From: an uncultured bacterium
GTDB taxonomy: Bacteria > Desulfobacterota > BSN033 > UBA1163
Direction: 5' to 3'
DNA length: 60,321 nt
NCBI GenBank assembly: GCA_938002255.1
Contig: CALLAL010000046.1
Coordinates: 1-60,321 of the forward strand
The notes beneath the pieces were generated by a model. That model did no database searches, was not told the DNA's origin, and was given only the letters and a program-made list of their open reading frames with translations. Both the position numbers and the translations under genes were made by a program. Positions 51,079 through 60,215 of the stretch are shown one piece after another (position 1 is the first letter of the stretch; every line of letters starts with the position of its first letter).

Positions 51079-53430
51079 ATGTCCATCGAAGAGATCCTTC
51101 GGTCATGGAAACAGTCCAAGAGCATCAGCCCCTGTATCACGGACCTTCGAGTTTTTGGGAAAAAGGAAGGGCAGTATAGACCCTTTCCTGATTTCCTCCA
51201 TCCCCTCCTTAAAGGAGTGCTGAGCTCTGAAGGGATTACCTCCCTTTATTCTCATCAAGCCGAAGCGCTCCTCCATCTTCAAAGGGGAGCGGATGTGGTG
51301 GTGATGACTCCAACGGCTTCCGGAAAAACCCTTTGTTACAACCTCCCGGTATTGAATCAATGGCTTTCGGATCCCTCCTCCAAGGCCTGCTACCTTTTTC
51401 CCACCAAGGCCCTTTCTCAAGATCAGATGGTTGAACTCCACCGTTTGGCGAAAAGCCTGGAGAAGCCGATACGAACCTTTACCTATGATGGAGATACCCC
51501 TCAGGATGCAAGGCAGGCGATTCGATCCCAGGGAGACATTGTGATCACCAATCCAGATATGCTCCACACGGGGATTCTTCCCCATCATACCAAATGGATG
51601 AATTTTTTCCAGGGATTGCGGTTTGTCGTGCTGGACGAACTCCACACGTATCGAGGAGTCTTTGGATCCCACATGACCAATGTCTTGAGGCGACTGAAGA
51701 GGATTTGTGAATTCTATGGATCCCACCCCCAATTTATCTGCTGTTCCGCTACGATTGCCAATCCAAAGGAATTGGCAGAAAGGCTCCTGGAAAGAGAGGT
51801 CGTTCTCATCGACCGAAGCGGCGCCCCTTCTTCAGAGAAGCTCTTCGTTTTTTATAATCCGCCTGTGGTGAATAAGGAGCTCGGCATTCGGGGAAACCCT
51901 ATCCATGCGGCCAGGCGGTTAGTCACTCCCTTTTTAAAAGAAGGAATCCAGACAATTCTCTTTGCAACCAGTCGGCTCCATGTGGAGGTATTGACCAAAT
52001 ATTTAAAGGACCGGTTTGAAAAGCGACTCGAGGATAAAGGCAAGGTGAGAGGATATCGTGGAGGGTATCTCCCAGAAGTCAGAAGGGAGATTGAACGCGG
52101 GTTGAGGGCAAAAGAGGTCAAGGCCGTGGTTTCAACGAATGCCCTTGAACTCGGAATTGACATCGGAGATCTTGATGTCTGCATCATTGCGGGTTATCCT
52201 GGAACGATTGCGAGCACCTATCAACAAGCCGGAAGGGTTGGAAGGCGGTCAGAAAAATCGCTGGTCGTTCTCATCGCTCGGAGCCAGCCCCTTGACCAAT
52301 TTATCATTGAAAATCCGGATTATTTCTTCGGTAGGTCACCTGAGCTTGGTTTGATCAACCCCGATAATCTCCTGATTCTACTCAGCCATATTCAGTGTGC
52401 GGCTTTTGAACTTCCTTTCAAGGAAGGAGAACGTTTTGGAAGAGAAGATCTTCAGGAAATTCTCCAATATCTGGAGGAGAAGGGAACCCTTCATTATGTG
52501 GACCAGCACTGGTATTGGACGAAAGATGCCTATCCCGCTGAGAAGGTAAGCCTCCGTTCAGCTTCGGAGGAGAACTTCGTCGTCGTCGATACGACTCAGA
52601 ACAGAGAAGAAGTGATTGCAGAAGTAGATTTCACTGCAGCCCATACCACACTTTATGAAGGAGCGGTCTATCTCTGCGAATCGGAAATCTATACGGTTGA
52701 AAAACTCGATTATCCCAGTCGAAGAGCCTACGTGAAGAAAACAACGGGAGACTACTACACCGATGCTATCGACTATACCGATGTTTCCATCCTAGAATGC
52801 TTCGAAAAAAAGAAAGGGGAGGGGATCGAGTTTGAGCATGGGGAGGTGAGGGTGGTTACACGGATCGTGGGGTATAAGAAGATCAAGTTCTATACCCTTG
52901 AAAACCTTGGATATGGAGCGATCCAGCTCCCGGACCTTCAGTTTCATACCACCTCCTATTGGATGACGTTCAAAAAGGAATGGCTGGATCGATTTCCCTA
53001 TCCAAGGCTTGAAATGATTGAAGGGGTGTTGGGTTTAGGCTATGCCTTTCAGTCCATGGCTGCCCTTCATCTGATGTGTGATCCCAGGGATCTAAACCGG
53101 TGTGTGGGAGATCGAGGGGCAAAAGGGTTTTTCAAGCTTTCAAGAGATTCTAAAGGAGGATATTCGTTTGTGAGTGCTCCAGATGAGATCTCCAAAGAAC
53201 AGATGAATCTCTTCGAACCCACCCTCTTCATTTACGATAATTACCCAGGGGGAATGGGGTTCAGCCATCAGCTCTTTGATGATGCTGCTTCTTTACTTGA
53301 ACAGACCCGAAGGCTTATTTCGAAATGTGAATGCCCGTATGGTTGTCCTTCCTGTGTTGGGCCGGTGAAGGAAGTCGGCGAAAAATCGAAAGAGATCGCT
53401 CTGGCGATCTTGAAGGAACTACTAAAATAA
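51079..53430 (+). CDS. mrfA: MrfA-like DEAD/DEAH-box DNA helicase with C-terminal zinc-binding domain
   Basis: 783-residue superfamily 2 helicase. Walker A TPTASGKT is at 77-84, DELH at 186-189 and SAT near 223. The second RecA domain has TNALELGIDIGDLDV and QQAGRVGRR. The C-terminal DUF1998-type domain ends with a four-Cys site (Cys750, 752, 756, 759 in KCECPYGCPSCVGP). This is the layout of B. subtilis MrfA (YprA), a 3'-5' helicase of mitomycin-C crosslink repair. The nuclease partner follows 68 bp downstream. Not Lhr: it is too short and has the MrfA-type C-terminus. Confidence 0.9.
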   Translation: MSIEEILRSWKQSKSISPCITDLRVFGKKEGQYRPFPDFLHPLLKGVLSSEGITSLYSHQAEALLHLQRGADVVVMTPTASGKTLCYNLPVLNQWLSDPSSKACYLFPTKALSQDQMVELHRLAKSLEKPIRTFTYDGDTPQDARQAIRSQGDIVITNPDMLHTGILPHHTKWMNFFQGLRFVVLDELHTYRGVFGSHMTNVLRRLKRICEFYGSHPQFICCSATIANPKELAERLLEREVVLIDRSGAPSSEKLFVFYNPPVVNKELGIRGNPIHAARRLVTPFLKEGIQTILFATSRLHVEVLTKYLKDRFEKRLEDKGKVRGYRGGYLPEVRREIERGLRAKEVKAVVSTNALELGIDIGDLDVCIIAGYPGTIASTYQQAGRVGRRSEKSLVVLIARSQPLDQFIIENPDYFFGRSPELGLINPDNLLILLSHIQCAAFELPFKEGERFGREDLQEILQYLEEKGTLHYVDQHWYWTKDAYPAEKVSLRSASEENFVVVDTTQNREEVIAEVDFTAAHTTLYEGAVYLCESEIYTVEKLDYPSRRAYVKKTTGDYYTDAIDYTDVSILECFEKKKGEGIEFEHGEVRVVTRIVGYKKIKFYTLENLGYGAIQLPDLQFHTTSYWMTFKKEWLDRFPYPRLEMIEGVLGLGYAFQSMAALHLMCDPRDLNRCVGDRGAKGFFKLSRDSKGGYSFVSAPDEISKEQMNLFEPTLFIYDNYPGGMGFSHQLFDDAASLLEQTRRLISKCECPYGCPSCVGPVKEVGEKSKEIALAILKELLK

Positions 53431-53498
53431 AAAGGGAGCAAGGGCTCAAGGGACTATGCGAAATGGATGGATTTTCGACCCCTTGTTGTTAGAAAACG

Positions 53499-54785
53499 AT
53501 GGATCTAAAAGAACGCCTTCGACAGCTCTCCTTCGGTTCTAAAACTTCCTCGCTCCCCATTGAAGAAGAAAGAGAAGGGGATGTGCGGGAACGCCTCGAG
53601 CGCCTTCTCCATCCCGAAAAGATTTACCGACGTGTAGAATGTTGTCCCATTGAAACATTGGTTCCTGGTGAGATCGTTTCGACCCACGAGGGAGTGACCT
53701 TCAGGACAGAAGAATATTTTCCTTCCCATTTTCAGTATGGAGAAATGACCCTTGGAGAGATTCATAACCTTCCAACCTATCCGGCCCATCTTCTTTTAAG
53801 AGATGAACGGCTCAAGGAACTCAACTTTCGAAAGGCCCTGTTTCTCGATACGGAAACGACCGGTTTATCCGGTGGCACAGGAACCTTTGCCTTCCTGGTG
53901 GGATTGGGTTTTTTTAAAGAGGAGGGCTTTGTCGTTCAGCAACTCTTTATGAGAGACTATTCTGAAGAAAAGGCGGCGCTCACCCTTCTCGAAGGGATCC
54001 TTGAATCTTACCAATTTTTAGTGACCTTCAACGGGAAACACTATGATATCCCCTTACTCGAGACACGGATGATCCTTTCAAGGAAACGATCGAGGCTTAA
54101 GGAAATGCCCAATTTCGATCTTCTCTATCCATCGAGGAAGATCTGGAAGGGGGCTTACGAGAACTGCCGATTGGTGACCCTTGAGTCGAGGCTCCTGGGA
54201 ATTGAAAGAGAGGATGATATCCCCTCGGCGTGGATTCCTTCCCTCTATTTTGATTATGTGCAGACCGGAGATGCCCGGAAGATCCATCGTGTCTTTTACC
54301 ATAACCGAATGGATATTCTCACCATGGTGGCTCTGGCTGGGAGAATTCATCTCATCTATCATGATCCGCGAGCAGCCCGGCCCAGGAAAGGGGTAGAGCA
54401 TTTTTCCCTTGGAAGGCTGTTCTGGGACCATGGCCAACATGAAAAAGCCATCCCTTGCTTTGAGATGGCCCTGAAACGATGTGATGATGAGCTGGCTTGG
54501 GAAGTGATGAAATGGTTCTCCATGGCCCTTAAACGACTGGGAAAGATCGAAAGGGCACGATGGTTATGGGAGGAGATGCTCAGCTGGCCAGAAAAAAAGG
54601 ACGGGTATCCCTACGTTGAGCTGGCAAAATATTATGAACATCGGGAAAAAGCCTTCGAGCGAGCGATCGCTTATGTGGATCAAGCCATTGCCTTGACCCC
54701 ACCCTATCGAAGGAAGGAATTTCAATTACTTCAGGAGAGGAAGCAGAGGCTGATCCAAAAGAAAGCAAACCATGAAGCTCGATGA
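53499..54785 (+). CDS. mrfB: MrfB-like DEDDh exonuclease with TPR tail
   Basis: 428 residues. An RNase H-fold 3'-5' exonuclease domain carries a DEDDh set: Asp117 and Glu119 (FLDTETTG), Asp183 (NGKHYDIPLLETR), His268 and Asp272 (HNRMDILTM). Residues from about 300 on are TPR-like (FSLGRLFWDHGQHEKAIPCFEMALKRCDDE ... ERAIAYVDQAIAL). This matches B. subtilis MrfB (YprB), which works with MrfA in UvrABC-independent excision of mitomycin adducts. The adjacent order MrfA-MrfB supports the call. It overlaps the MFS gene by 14 bases. Confidence 0.9.
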   Translation: MDLKERLRQLSFGSKTSSLPIEEEREGDVRERLERLLHPEKIYRRVECCPIETLVPGEIVSTHEGVTFRTEEYFPSHFQYGEMTLGEIHNLPTYPAHLLLRDERLKELNFRKALFLDTETTGLSGGTGTFAFLVGLGFFKEEGFVVQQLFMRDYSEEKAALTLLEGILESYQFLVTFNGKHYDIPLLETRMILSRKRSRLKEMPNFDLLYPSRKIWKGAYENCRLVTLESRLLGIEREDDIPSAWIPSLYFDYVQTGDARKIHRVFYHNRMDILTMVALAGRIHLIYHDPRAARPRKGVEHFSLGRLFWDHGQHEKAIPCFEMALKRCDDELAWEVMKWFSMALKRLGKIERARWLWEEMLSWPEKKDGYPYVELAKYYEHREKAFERAIAYVDQAIALTPPYRRKEFQLLQERKQRLIQKKANHEAR

Positions 54786-56031
54786 TCGATTCCGATGGCT
54801 GATCTGGCTTTCCTTGGCTGAGATCGGTACGATGCTTGTCTTCAACAATTACTCTGCCCTTCTTCCAGTCCTTCAGAAAGAATGGTCCCTCAGCAATAGC
54901 CAAGCAGGCTGGATCTTCTCTTCGTATCAGCTGGGTTATATTTTAGCAGTCGTTTTTCTCACCTCTCTCACCGATTATGTCCATACCAAATATATTTACA
55001 TCACCACCTCTCTCTGGGCAGGGGGGTCGGGAATTCTCTTTTCTATTGGGTCAGAGGGATTCTATTCTGCCATGATTTTCAGGACGCTGATGGGGATTGG
55101 GTTTGCAGGGACCTACATGCCGGGTTTAAGATTAGTTTCTGAACGGTTTGTCCCGAGGGAAAGAGGAAAGGCCGTTGGGATTTATGTAGGGGCCTTTACC
55201 CTGGGGGCTGCCCTCTCCCTTTTTCTCACAGGCTTTCTAAATTCCCTGTTGGGGTGGCGATGGGCTTTTTTCATCACTTCCTTGGGACCTATTGCCGGAG
55301 GGTTTTTAGCATTCTTTAAATTGCGGGAGGGGAAAACCACTCCTGCTGAGAAAGAGGAAAGAATCCCCCTGCAGGAGGTATTGAAAAACAGGCCGGCACT
55401 GATGATGATTGGTGCCTACGCTGCCCACATGTGGGAGATGTTCGGGATGAGGGGGTGGATGGTTGCGTTTCTTACCGCCTGCCTTCTCACGACTCATTAT
55501 GATTTGGATCAAGCCATAGGGATCAGCGCAGCCATTGCCGGAGGGATGACTCTGGTGGGAGCTATTTCCAATGCATTAGGAGGTACGCTCTCCGATCGGT
55601 TCGGAAGAGTCCAGACGATCGCTGTCGTCATGGTTGCCAGCGGACTTCTTTCTCTGATCATCGGTTGGACAAGGGGACTCCCGATGCTTCTCATCGTTTT
55701 TCTTTCCCTGCTCTATGGGTTCTTGGTGACGGGAGAATCCTCAGTGCTTTCAACAGGCGTAACCGAAATGGCTCGGCCTGGAGGCTTAGGAAGGACCTTG
55801 GCTTTGCAATCGTTGATCGGCTGGATAGCTGCCTCGCTCTCTCCCATTGCGTTTGGATATGTTCTGGATTTAACCAATCCCGTCGATGCCCTGGCCCGAT
55901 ATGGATTTGTCCCCAACTGGGGGTGGGCTTTTGTGATATTAGGATTGGGTGGATTGACGGGCCCCCTCATCCTCTGGCCGTTAAGGAGAAAGGGAAAGGC
56001 TGGTTCGAATAATTCCCATGATCCCCCTTGA
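54772..56031 (+). CDS. MFS transporter (CynX/NarK-like)
   Basis: 419 residues with about 12 hydrophobic helices. Motifs: FNNYSALLPVLQKEWSLSNSQAGWIFSSYQLGYILAVVFLTSLTDY and GGTLSDRFGRVQTIAVVMVASG (motif A repeat), with the RTLMGIGFAGTYMPGLRLVSERFVPRERGKAVGIYVGAFTLG stretch of anion/cyanate-type MFS porters. The substrate is not evident. ATG 54772 lies inside the mrfB 3' end. The stop TGA is also part of a -35 hexamer for the next gene. Confidence 0.85.
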   Translation: MKLDDRFRWLIWLSLAEIGTMLVFNNYSALLPVLQKEWSLSNSQAGWIFSSYQLGYILAVVFLTSLTDYVHTKYIYITTSLWAGGSGILFSIGSEGFYSAMIFRTLMGIGFAGTYMPGLRLVSERFVPRERGKAVGIYVGAFTLGAALSLFLTGFLNSLLGWRWAFFITSLGPIAGGFLAFFKLREGKTTPAEKEERIPLQEVLKNRPALMMIGAYAAHMWEMFGMRGWMVAFLTACLLTTHYDLDQAIGISAAIAGGMTLVGAISNALGGTLSDRFGRVQTIAVVMVASGLLSLIIGWTRGLPMLLIVFLSLLYGFLVTGESSVLSTGVTEMARPGGLGRTLALQSLIGWIAASLSPIAFGYVLDLTNPVDALARYGFVPNWGWAFVILGLGGLTGPLILWPLRRKGKAGSNNSHDPP

Positions 56032-56056
56032 CAGGAAAAAGGGGGATTTTTATATT
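56021..56056 (+). promoter_or_regulatory. Terminator hairpin overlaid with a promoter
   Basis: ATCCCCCTT (56021-56029) pairs with AAGGGGGAT (56039-56047) and is followed by a T-run, an intrinsic terminator for the MFS transcript. The same bases carry TTGACA (56028-56033), a 17-base spacer and TATATT (56051-56056), a good sigma70 promoter for the zinc-ribbon gene. Confidence 0.75.
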
Positions 56057-56117
56057 ATCGGAAAAAAGGGAATGGTAGATGCCCCTTCAATTTCAATAAG
56101 CAGGGAGGAAAGAGCCA

Positions 56118-56282
56118 ATGCCCACTTATGACTATCATTGCCCAAAATGTAATAAGAAATTTTCACTCACCATGAGTATTAAAGACCATGATGCAGGCAA
56201 GGTAAAGTGCCCAAAATGTGGGGGCAAGAAAGTGGACCAACTCATCACACTCTTTCAAGCAAAGACTTCGAGAAAGAGTTGA
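56118..56282 (+). CDS. FmdB-type zinc-ribbon mini-protein, 54 aa
   Basis: GGGAGGAAAG precedes ATG 56118. The protein opens MPTYDYHCPKCNKKFS and has a second CPKCG at 31-35, so four cysteines bind one zinc. This is the short FmdB regulatory-protein family (usually 60-110 residues). The tail is Lys/Ser-rich. FmdB-like proteins are poorly characterised; roles in formamidase/amidase regulation are known only for a few. It has its own promoter. Confidence 0.85.
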   Translation: MPTYDYHCPKCNKKFSLTMSIKDHDAGKVKCPKCGGKKVDQLITLFQAKTSRKS

Positions 56283-56373
56283 CCCTTCTGAGAAAGGGCT
56301 AAAAAATTTTGGTTTTCTTACTTATAACTGTTTAATCTTTTTTTTTCTGGGTAGATAACTCCGAAAGGGGTTA

Positions 56374-58791
56374 TTATTTTCTGGGCTTTACATTCTCTGG
56401 ATCGTAAAGAGGTTCTTTTTCGATCATCGCTTCATATCTTCTGGCTGCTACTTCAATCGTTAATCGGGTTCCTGGGCGTGAATAACCGATGGGGAGGTAC
56501 CCATAGGCAATCGTTTTCTTAAGGGTATGCCCAAATCCACCACTGGTCACAAGGCCGATCACCTGATCCCCATCAAGGATGGCCTCCTTGCCTATGGGCA
56601 TCAGGGGCTCTGAATCAATCGTAAGGCAACAGAGCTTGCGGGTCAGCCCTTTTTCTTTTTGGGCAAGGAGGGCTTTTCGTCCGATAAACTCTCCCTTATC
56701 CCACTTTACGCAGAAATCGAGTCCGGCCTCCAAAGGGGTGTATTCCGGCGAAATGTCTCCACTCCAGTAACGATATCCTTTCTCTAACCGGAGCGAGTCA
56801 ATACTCCGGTAGCCCGCATTGACAAGGCCGAGAGGCTTTCCGGACTCCCATAGTGCCTCGTAAACATAAGCGGTATATTCCACCGGGAGATGCAACTCAT
56901 ATCCGAGTTCTCCAACATAGGTGATCCGGAGTGCGAGAACCGGAGCACATCCAACCATGATTTCTTTGCAGGTCCTATAGGGGAATCCTTCGTTAGAGAG
57001 ATCGTCGGTCGTGAGAGGCTGTAGAATATTGCGAGATTGGGGGCCTGCCAGTGTAATACAAGCTTTTGAAGAAGTGACGTCTGCCACCATCACAGACCCA
57101 TCTCCAGGAAGATGTCTCCGAATCCAATTCAGGTCATGATTGATAAAAGCCGTTCCTGTGACGAGATAGAAATGATTTTCACCTAATCGGCTGACGGTAA
57201 GATCGCATTCGATCCCTCCCTTATCGTTCAGCATCTGAGTGTAGGTCAGAGCGCCAACAGGCTTATCCATTTGATTATCAGTGAGTCCCTGAAGGAATGA
57301 AAGGGATTTAGGACCCTTTATCTCAATCTTTCCAAAAGAAGTTTGATCGATGATGCCTGCCTTTGTTCTTATGGCTTCGTGTTCTTTTCCAACCTGCTCA
57401 AACCAGTTTGGAAGCCCCCATCCCAGCCTATCTTTTGGGGGCACTCCTTTAGGTGCAAACCAGTTTGGTCTTTCCCAGCCATATTTCTCTCCGAAGACTG
57501 CTCCCATCTTTTTGAGACGATTGTAGAGAGGGCTCGTTCGAAGAGGACGTGCGGAAGTCATCTCTTTGTAAGGCCAGCTCATGGAGTAATGATGGGCATA
57601 AACCTCGGTGGCTCTTTGGGTGGTGTAGGTCTTACTCCGATGATGAGGTCCAAGTCGCCGGATATCAAGACGCCATAGATCAAGGCTTGGCTCCCCTTCG
57701 ATGAGCCATTCAGCCATCATCTTACCCACCCCGCCCCCTGCCGCAATGCCATGGGCGCAGAAGCCAGCGGCAACAAAAAAGTTTTTTACCTCTGGGGATT
57801 CTCCCATAATAAAATCGCCATCCGATGTAAAGGCTTCAGGACCGTTGAGCAGGGTGATGACCTCTGCACGTCCAATGGAAGGGACCCTCTTCATGGCGAG
57901 AAGGAAAAGGGGTTCGAAATGTTCGAAATTGGGTTTGAGCAGTTTCTTTGTAAAGTCTTTTGGGATTCCATCCAGTGCCCAGGGGATGGGGTTGTGTTCA
58001 TAGCCTCCCATGATGAGACCGCCCATCTCCTCACGAAAATAGACGAGAAGATCAGGATCGCGCATGGTAGGCATCCCCCTTTTTACCCCTTGAATGGGCT
58101 TGGTGATGACGTATTGATGCTCCATGGGGATAAGAGGGATGGCAACGCCCACCATTTTCCCGATCTCCGGCGCCCAGATCCCAGCGGCATTGACAACCCT
58201 TTCCGTTTTGATATTTCCCTTCTCGGTGACCACCTCGTGGATGGCTCCGTGCTTTAATTTGATCCCAGTGACCCGGGTGTCTGTATAGATGACGGCTCCC
58301 CGGTTTCGGGCTCCTTGGGCTAAAGCATAAGTCACTCCGCTTGGATCGATCTGTCCATCCGTAGGGAGAAAGGCTGCTCCTACCATTCCTTTTTTATCCA
58401 TGACTGGAAAGAGATCACAGGCTTCTTGAGGGCTGATCAACTCCATGGGAAGCCCAAAAGTTTTTGCCATGGCTGCAGAACGGCGCAATTCTTCCATTCT
58501 CTCTTTTGAGGAGGCGATCCGGAGGCCTCCCACCGGACTCCATCCTGTATGCTGTCCCGTTTCCTCCTCAAGTTTTGAATAAAGTTCAACACTGTATTTA
58601 AGCAGTTTGGTGATATTGACGGAGGCTCTGAGCTGGCCGACCAGACCTGCGGCATGGAAGGTTGCACCACTGGTCAGTTCTCCCTTGTCAAGAAGGATCA
58701 CATCGTTCCAGCCCATCTGGGTGAGATGATAGGCAATACTGCATCCTGTGATTCCTCCTCCAATGATGACGACTCGTGCCTGGTCTTTCAT
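56374..58791 (-). CDS. Dimethylglycine/sarcosine dehydrogenase-like flavoprotein with GcvT domain
   Basis: 805 residues. An N-terminal DAO-type FAD domain (VVIIGGGITGCSIAYHLTQMGWNDVILLDKGELTSGATFHAAGLVG) spans about 1-370. A middle domain follows, then a C-terminal GcvT/aminomethyltransferase half (about 430-800: KIEIKGPKSLSFLQGLTDNQMDKPVGALTYTQMLNDKGGIECDLTVSRLGENHFYLVTGTAF ... GLDFCVKWDKGEFIGRKAL). The layout is that of dimethylglycine and sarcosine dehydrogenases, which oxidise N-methyl groups and pass the carbon to tetrahydrofolate. It is divergent from an ABC uptake system. Its leader forms a candidate riboswitch that can bury the SD. Confidence 0.88.
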   Translation of the reverse strand: MKDQARVVIIGGGITGCSIAYHLTQMGWNDVILLDKGELTSGATFHAAGLVGQLRASVNITKLLKYSVELYSKLEEETGQHTGWSPVGGLRIASSKERMEELRRSAAMAKTFGLPMELISPQEACDLFPVMDKKGMVGAAFLPTDGQIDPSGVTYALAQGARNRGAVIYTDTRVTGIKLKHGAIHEVVTEKGNIKTERVVNAAGIWAPEIGKMVGVAIPLIPMEHQYVITKPIQGVKRGMPTMRDPDLLVYFREEMGGLIMGGYEHNPIPWALDGIPKDFTKKLLKPNFEHFEPLFLLAMKRVPSIGRAEVITLLNGPEAFTSDGDFIMGESPEVKNFFVAAGFCAHGIAAGGGVGKMMAEWLIEGEPSLDLWRLDIRRLGPHHRSKTYTTQRATEVYAHHYSMSWPYKEMTSARPLRTSPLYNRLKKMGAVFGEKYGWERPNWFAPKGVPPKDRLGWGLPNWFEQVGKEHEAIRTKAGIIDQTSFGKIEIKGPKSLSFLQGLTDNQMDKPVGALTYTQMLNDKGGIECDLTVSRLGENHFYLVTGTAFINHDLNWIRRHLPGDGSVMVADVTSSKACITLAGPQSRNILQPLTTDDLSNEGFPYRTCKEIMVGCAPVLALRITYVGELGYELHLPVEYTAYVYEALWESGKPLGLVNAGYRSIDSLRLEKGYRYWSGDISPEYTPLEAGLDFCVKWDKGEFIGRKALLAQKEKGLTRKLCCLTIDSEPLMPIGKEAILDGDQVIGLVTSGGFGHTLKKTIAYGYLPIGYSRPGTRLTIEVAARRYEAMIEKEPLYDPENVKPRK

Positions 58792-58794
58792 GGT

Positions 58795-58909
58795 TCACCC
58801 CGTACGTCTTAACGGCAGGGGTAACGAGGCCCGTATTGTTCGTAGATGGTTACGTCCGTCGTCCTTCAAGGTTCTATACGTTACCTTATCCGAACACCGA
58901 AACGGGCTC
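58795..58909 (-). promoter_or_regulatory. Candidate translational riboswitch of the dehydrogenase-like gene
   Basis: On the minus strand the SD GGGGTGA (plus 58795-58801) lies three bases before ATG 58791. TTACCCC (58818-58824) can pair with it and hide it. The overlapping CGTTACC (58820-58826) can instead pair with GGTAACG (58879-58885), 7 bp perfect, freeing the SD. Around this, GCCCGT/ACGGGC (about 58902-58907 with 58829-58834) and TGTTCG/CGAACA (58891-58896 with 58837-58842) form a nested closing helix, so the SD-freeing pair is a pseudoknot. No known riboswitch class was recognised. The rest of the 58792-59153 gap holds the 14-bp palindrome and the divergent promoter listed below. Confidence 0.55.
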
Positions 58910-58944
58910 TGTCACCGAAGCCATATAACGATTTTATAAGGTTA

Positions 58945-58958
58945 TCTACCTATGTAGA
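58945..58958. promoter_or_regulatory. Palindromic operator candidate
   Basis: TCTAC-CTAT-GTAGA, a 5-bp inverted repeat with a 4-base centre, lies between the divergent genes and upstream of both. Confidence 0.35.
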
Positions 58959-59001
58959 CAGGACTAATTGAAAAACAGGATTTTGTCAATCCTAAAAAAG
59001 A

Positions 59002-59030
59002 TTGACAAAGATTTTTCTTTTCGATATAAG
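59002..59030 (+). promoter_or_regulatory. Sigma70 promoter of the ABC-transporter operon
   Basis: TTGACA (59002-59007), a 17-base spacer, TATAAG (59025-59030). It is close to consensus and leaves a leader of about 115 bases before the substrate-binding protein gene. Confidence 0.75.
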
Positions 59031-59153
59031 GGAAGTGAATTGGGTTGATTCTGACATTTCAACAAAGAATCAAAAGAAGAGAGGAGGTGAGTCTTTCAAA
59101 CGTTTGCCCGTTCTAACTATTAAATCGTTAAAGATAAGAAGGAGGTTAAAGGT

Positions 59154-60164
59154 ATGAAGAGAAGATGGGTTTTATGGATGATTGGTTGTTTGATGGTAGC
59201 CTTGCTTTCGGGAGGCGCTCTGGCTAAGGAAAAGGTGGTTGTTTATACCTCTTTGGAAACAGATGAGATTGATAAATATCGTGAAGCCTATCTGAGAGAT
59301 CTCCCCGATCTCGAGATCCATATTATCCGACTTTCAACCGGAGAACTGGGCGCTAGAATGTGGGCTGAGCGGGCCAATCCCCAAGCCGATGTCATCTGGG
59401 GATGGGCCGTGACCAATATGGAAGATTTTGTTGCTAAGGGAATGGTGGAACCCTATCGACCCAGGGGGGTTGAGAAATTGGACAAGAAATTTGTTCACCC
59501 CGGATTTGCGTATGTTGGAATCGATATGTATATTGCTGCCTTCTGCGTCAATACCAAAGTTCTCAAAGAGAAAAACCTTCCCATGCCCAAGGGATGGAAC
59601 GATCTCCTTGATCCCAGGTTTAAAGGGTTGATCACGATGCCCAATCCAGTAGCCTCGGGCACAGGGTTTCTTCAAGTTTCAAGTATCCTCCAGATGTATG
59701 GCGCTAAGGAAGGGAAGGAAGATGGTTGGGAATTCTTAAAAAAACTGGATAAAAATATCGGTCAATATATTAAGAGTGGGTCGAGGCCAGCCAAAATGAC
59801 CGCTGCAGGAGAATTTGCGGTAGGAGCTTCTTTTGACTTTGTGGTGGCAGAGCAGAAGAAACAGGGATTCCCTGTAGAGTTCGTCTTCCCCATCGAAGGA
59901 GCGGGCTATGAAGTGGAGGCTAATGCTCTTTTAAAAGGGGCTAAAAATGTTGGAGCGGCAAAGAAATTTCTCGATTGGGCCATCAGCGAAAGCGCGATGA
60001 AGGAATATGCAAAGTTTAAATATGGGGTGACCCTGCCGGGCATCCCCACAAGGCCCGATCTTCCCAAACTCTCTGAAATTAAACTTTACCCAATGGATTT
60101 TGCCTGGCAGGCTAAAAACCGGGACGAGATCCTGAAAAAATGGGAAAGTCTCTTTTTGAGATGA
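59154..60164 (+). CDS. ABC transporter substrate-binding protein (Fe(III)/2-aminoethylphosphonate-like)
   Basis: 336 residues. The signal peptide is MKRRWVLWMIGCLMVALLSGGALA. The mature fold is a type II periplasmic binding protein: VVVYTSLETDEIDKYREAYLRDLPDLEIHIIRLSTGELGARMWAE and the interdomain hinge with PNPVASGTGFLQVSSILQ, ASFDFVVAEQ and EGAGYEVEANALLKGAKN. Relatives bind ferric iron or aminoethylphosphonate; the ligand here is not established. The SD is AGAAGGAGGTTAAAGGT before ATG 59154. An ATP-binding component starts after a terminator-like hairpin. Confidence 0.88.
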   Translation: MKRRWVLWMIGCLMVALLSGGALAKEKVVVYTSLETDEIDKYREAYLRDLPDLEIHIIRLSTGELGARMWAERANPQADVIWGWAVTNMEDFVAKGMVEPYRPRGVEKLDKKFVHPGFAYVGIDMYIAAFCVNTKVLKEKNLPMPKGWNDLLDPRFKGLITMPNPVASGTGFLQVSSILQMYGAKEGKEDGWEFLKKLDKNIGQYIKSGSRPAKMTAAGEFAVGASFDFVVAEQKKQGFPVEFVFPIEGAGYEVEANALLKGAKNVGAAKKFLDWAISESAMKEYAKFKYGVTLPGIPTRPDLPKLSEIKLYPMDFAWQAKNRDEILKKWESLFLR

Positions 60165-60181
60165 GCCCCTTTTTCTTAGAA

Positions 60182-60214
60182 GGGCATCCTGCTATAACGG
60201 GGTGCCCTTTTTTT
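60182..60214 (+). terminator. Intrinsic terminator after the binding-protein gene
   Basis: GGGCATCC (60182-60189) pairs with GGGTGCCC (60200-60207, one G-U) around a 10-base loop, followed by seven T residues. It would lower expression of the ABC components relative to the binding protein. Confidence 0.85.
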
Positions 60215-60215
60215 G

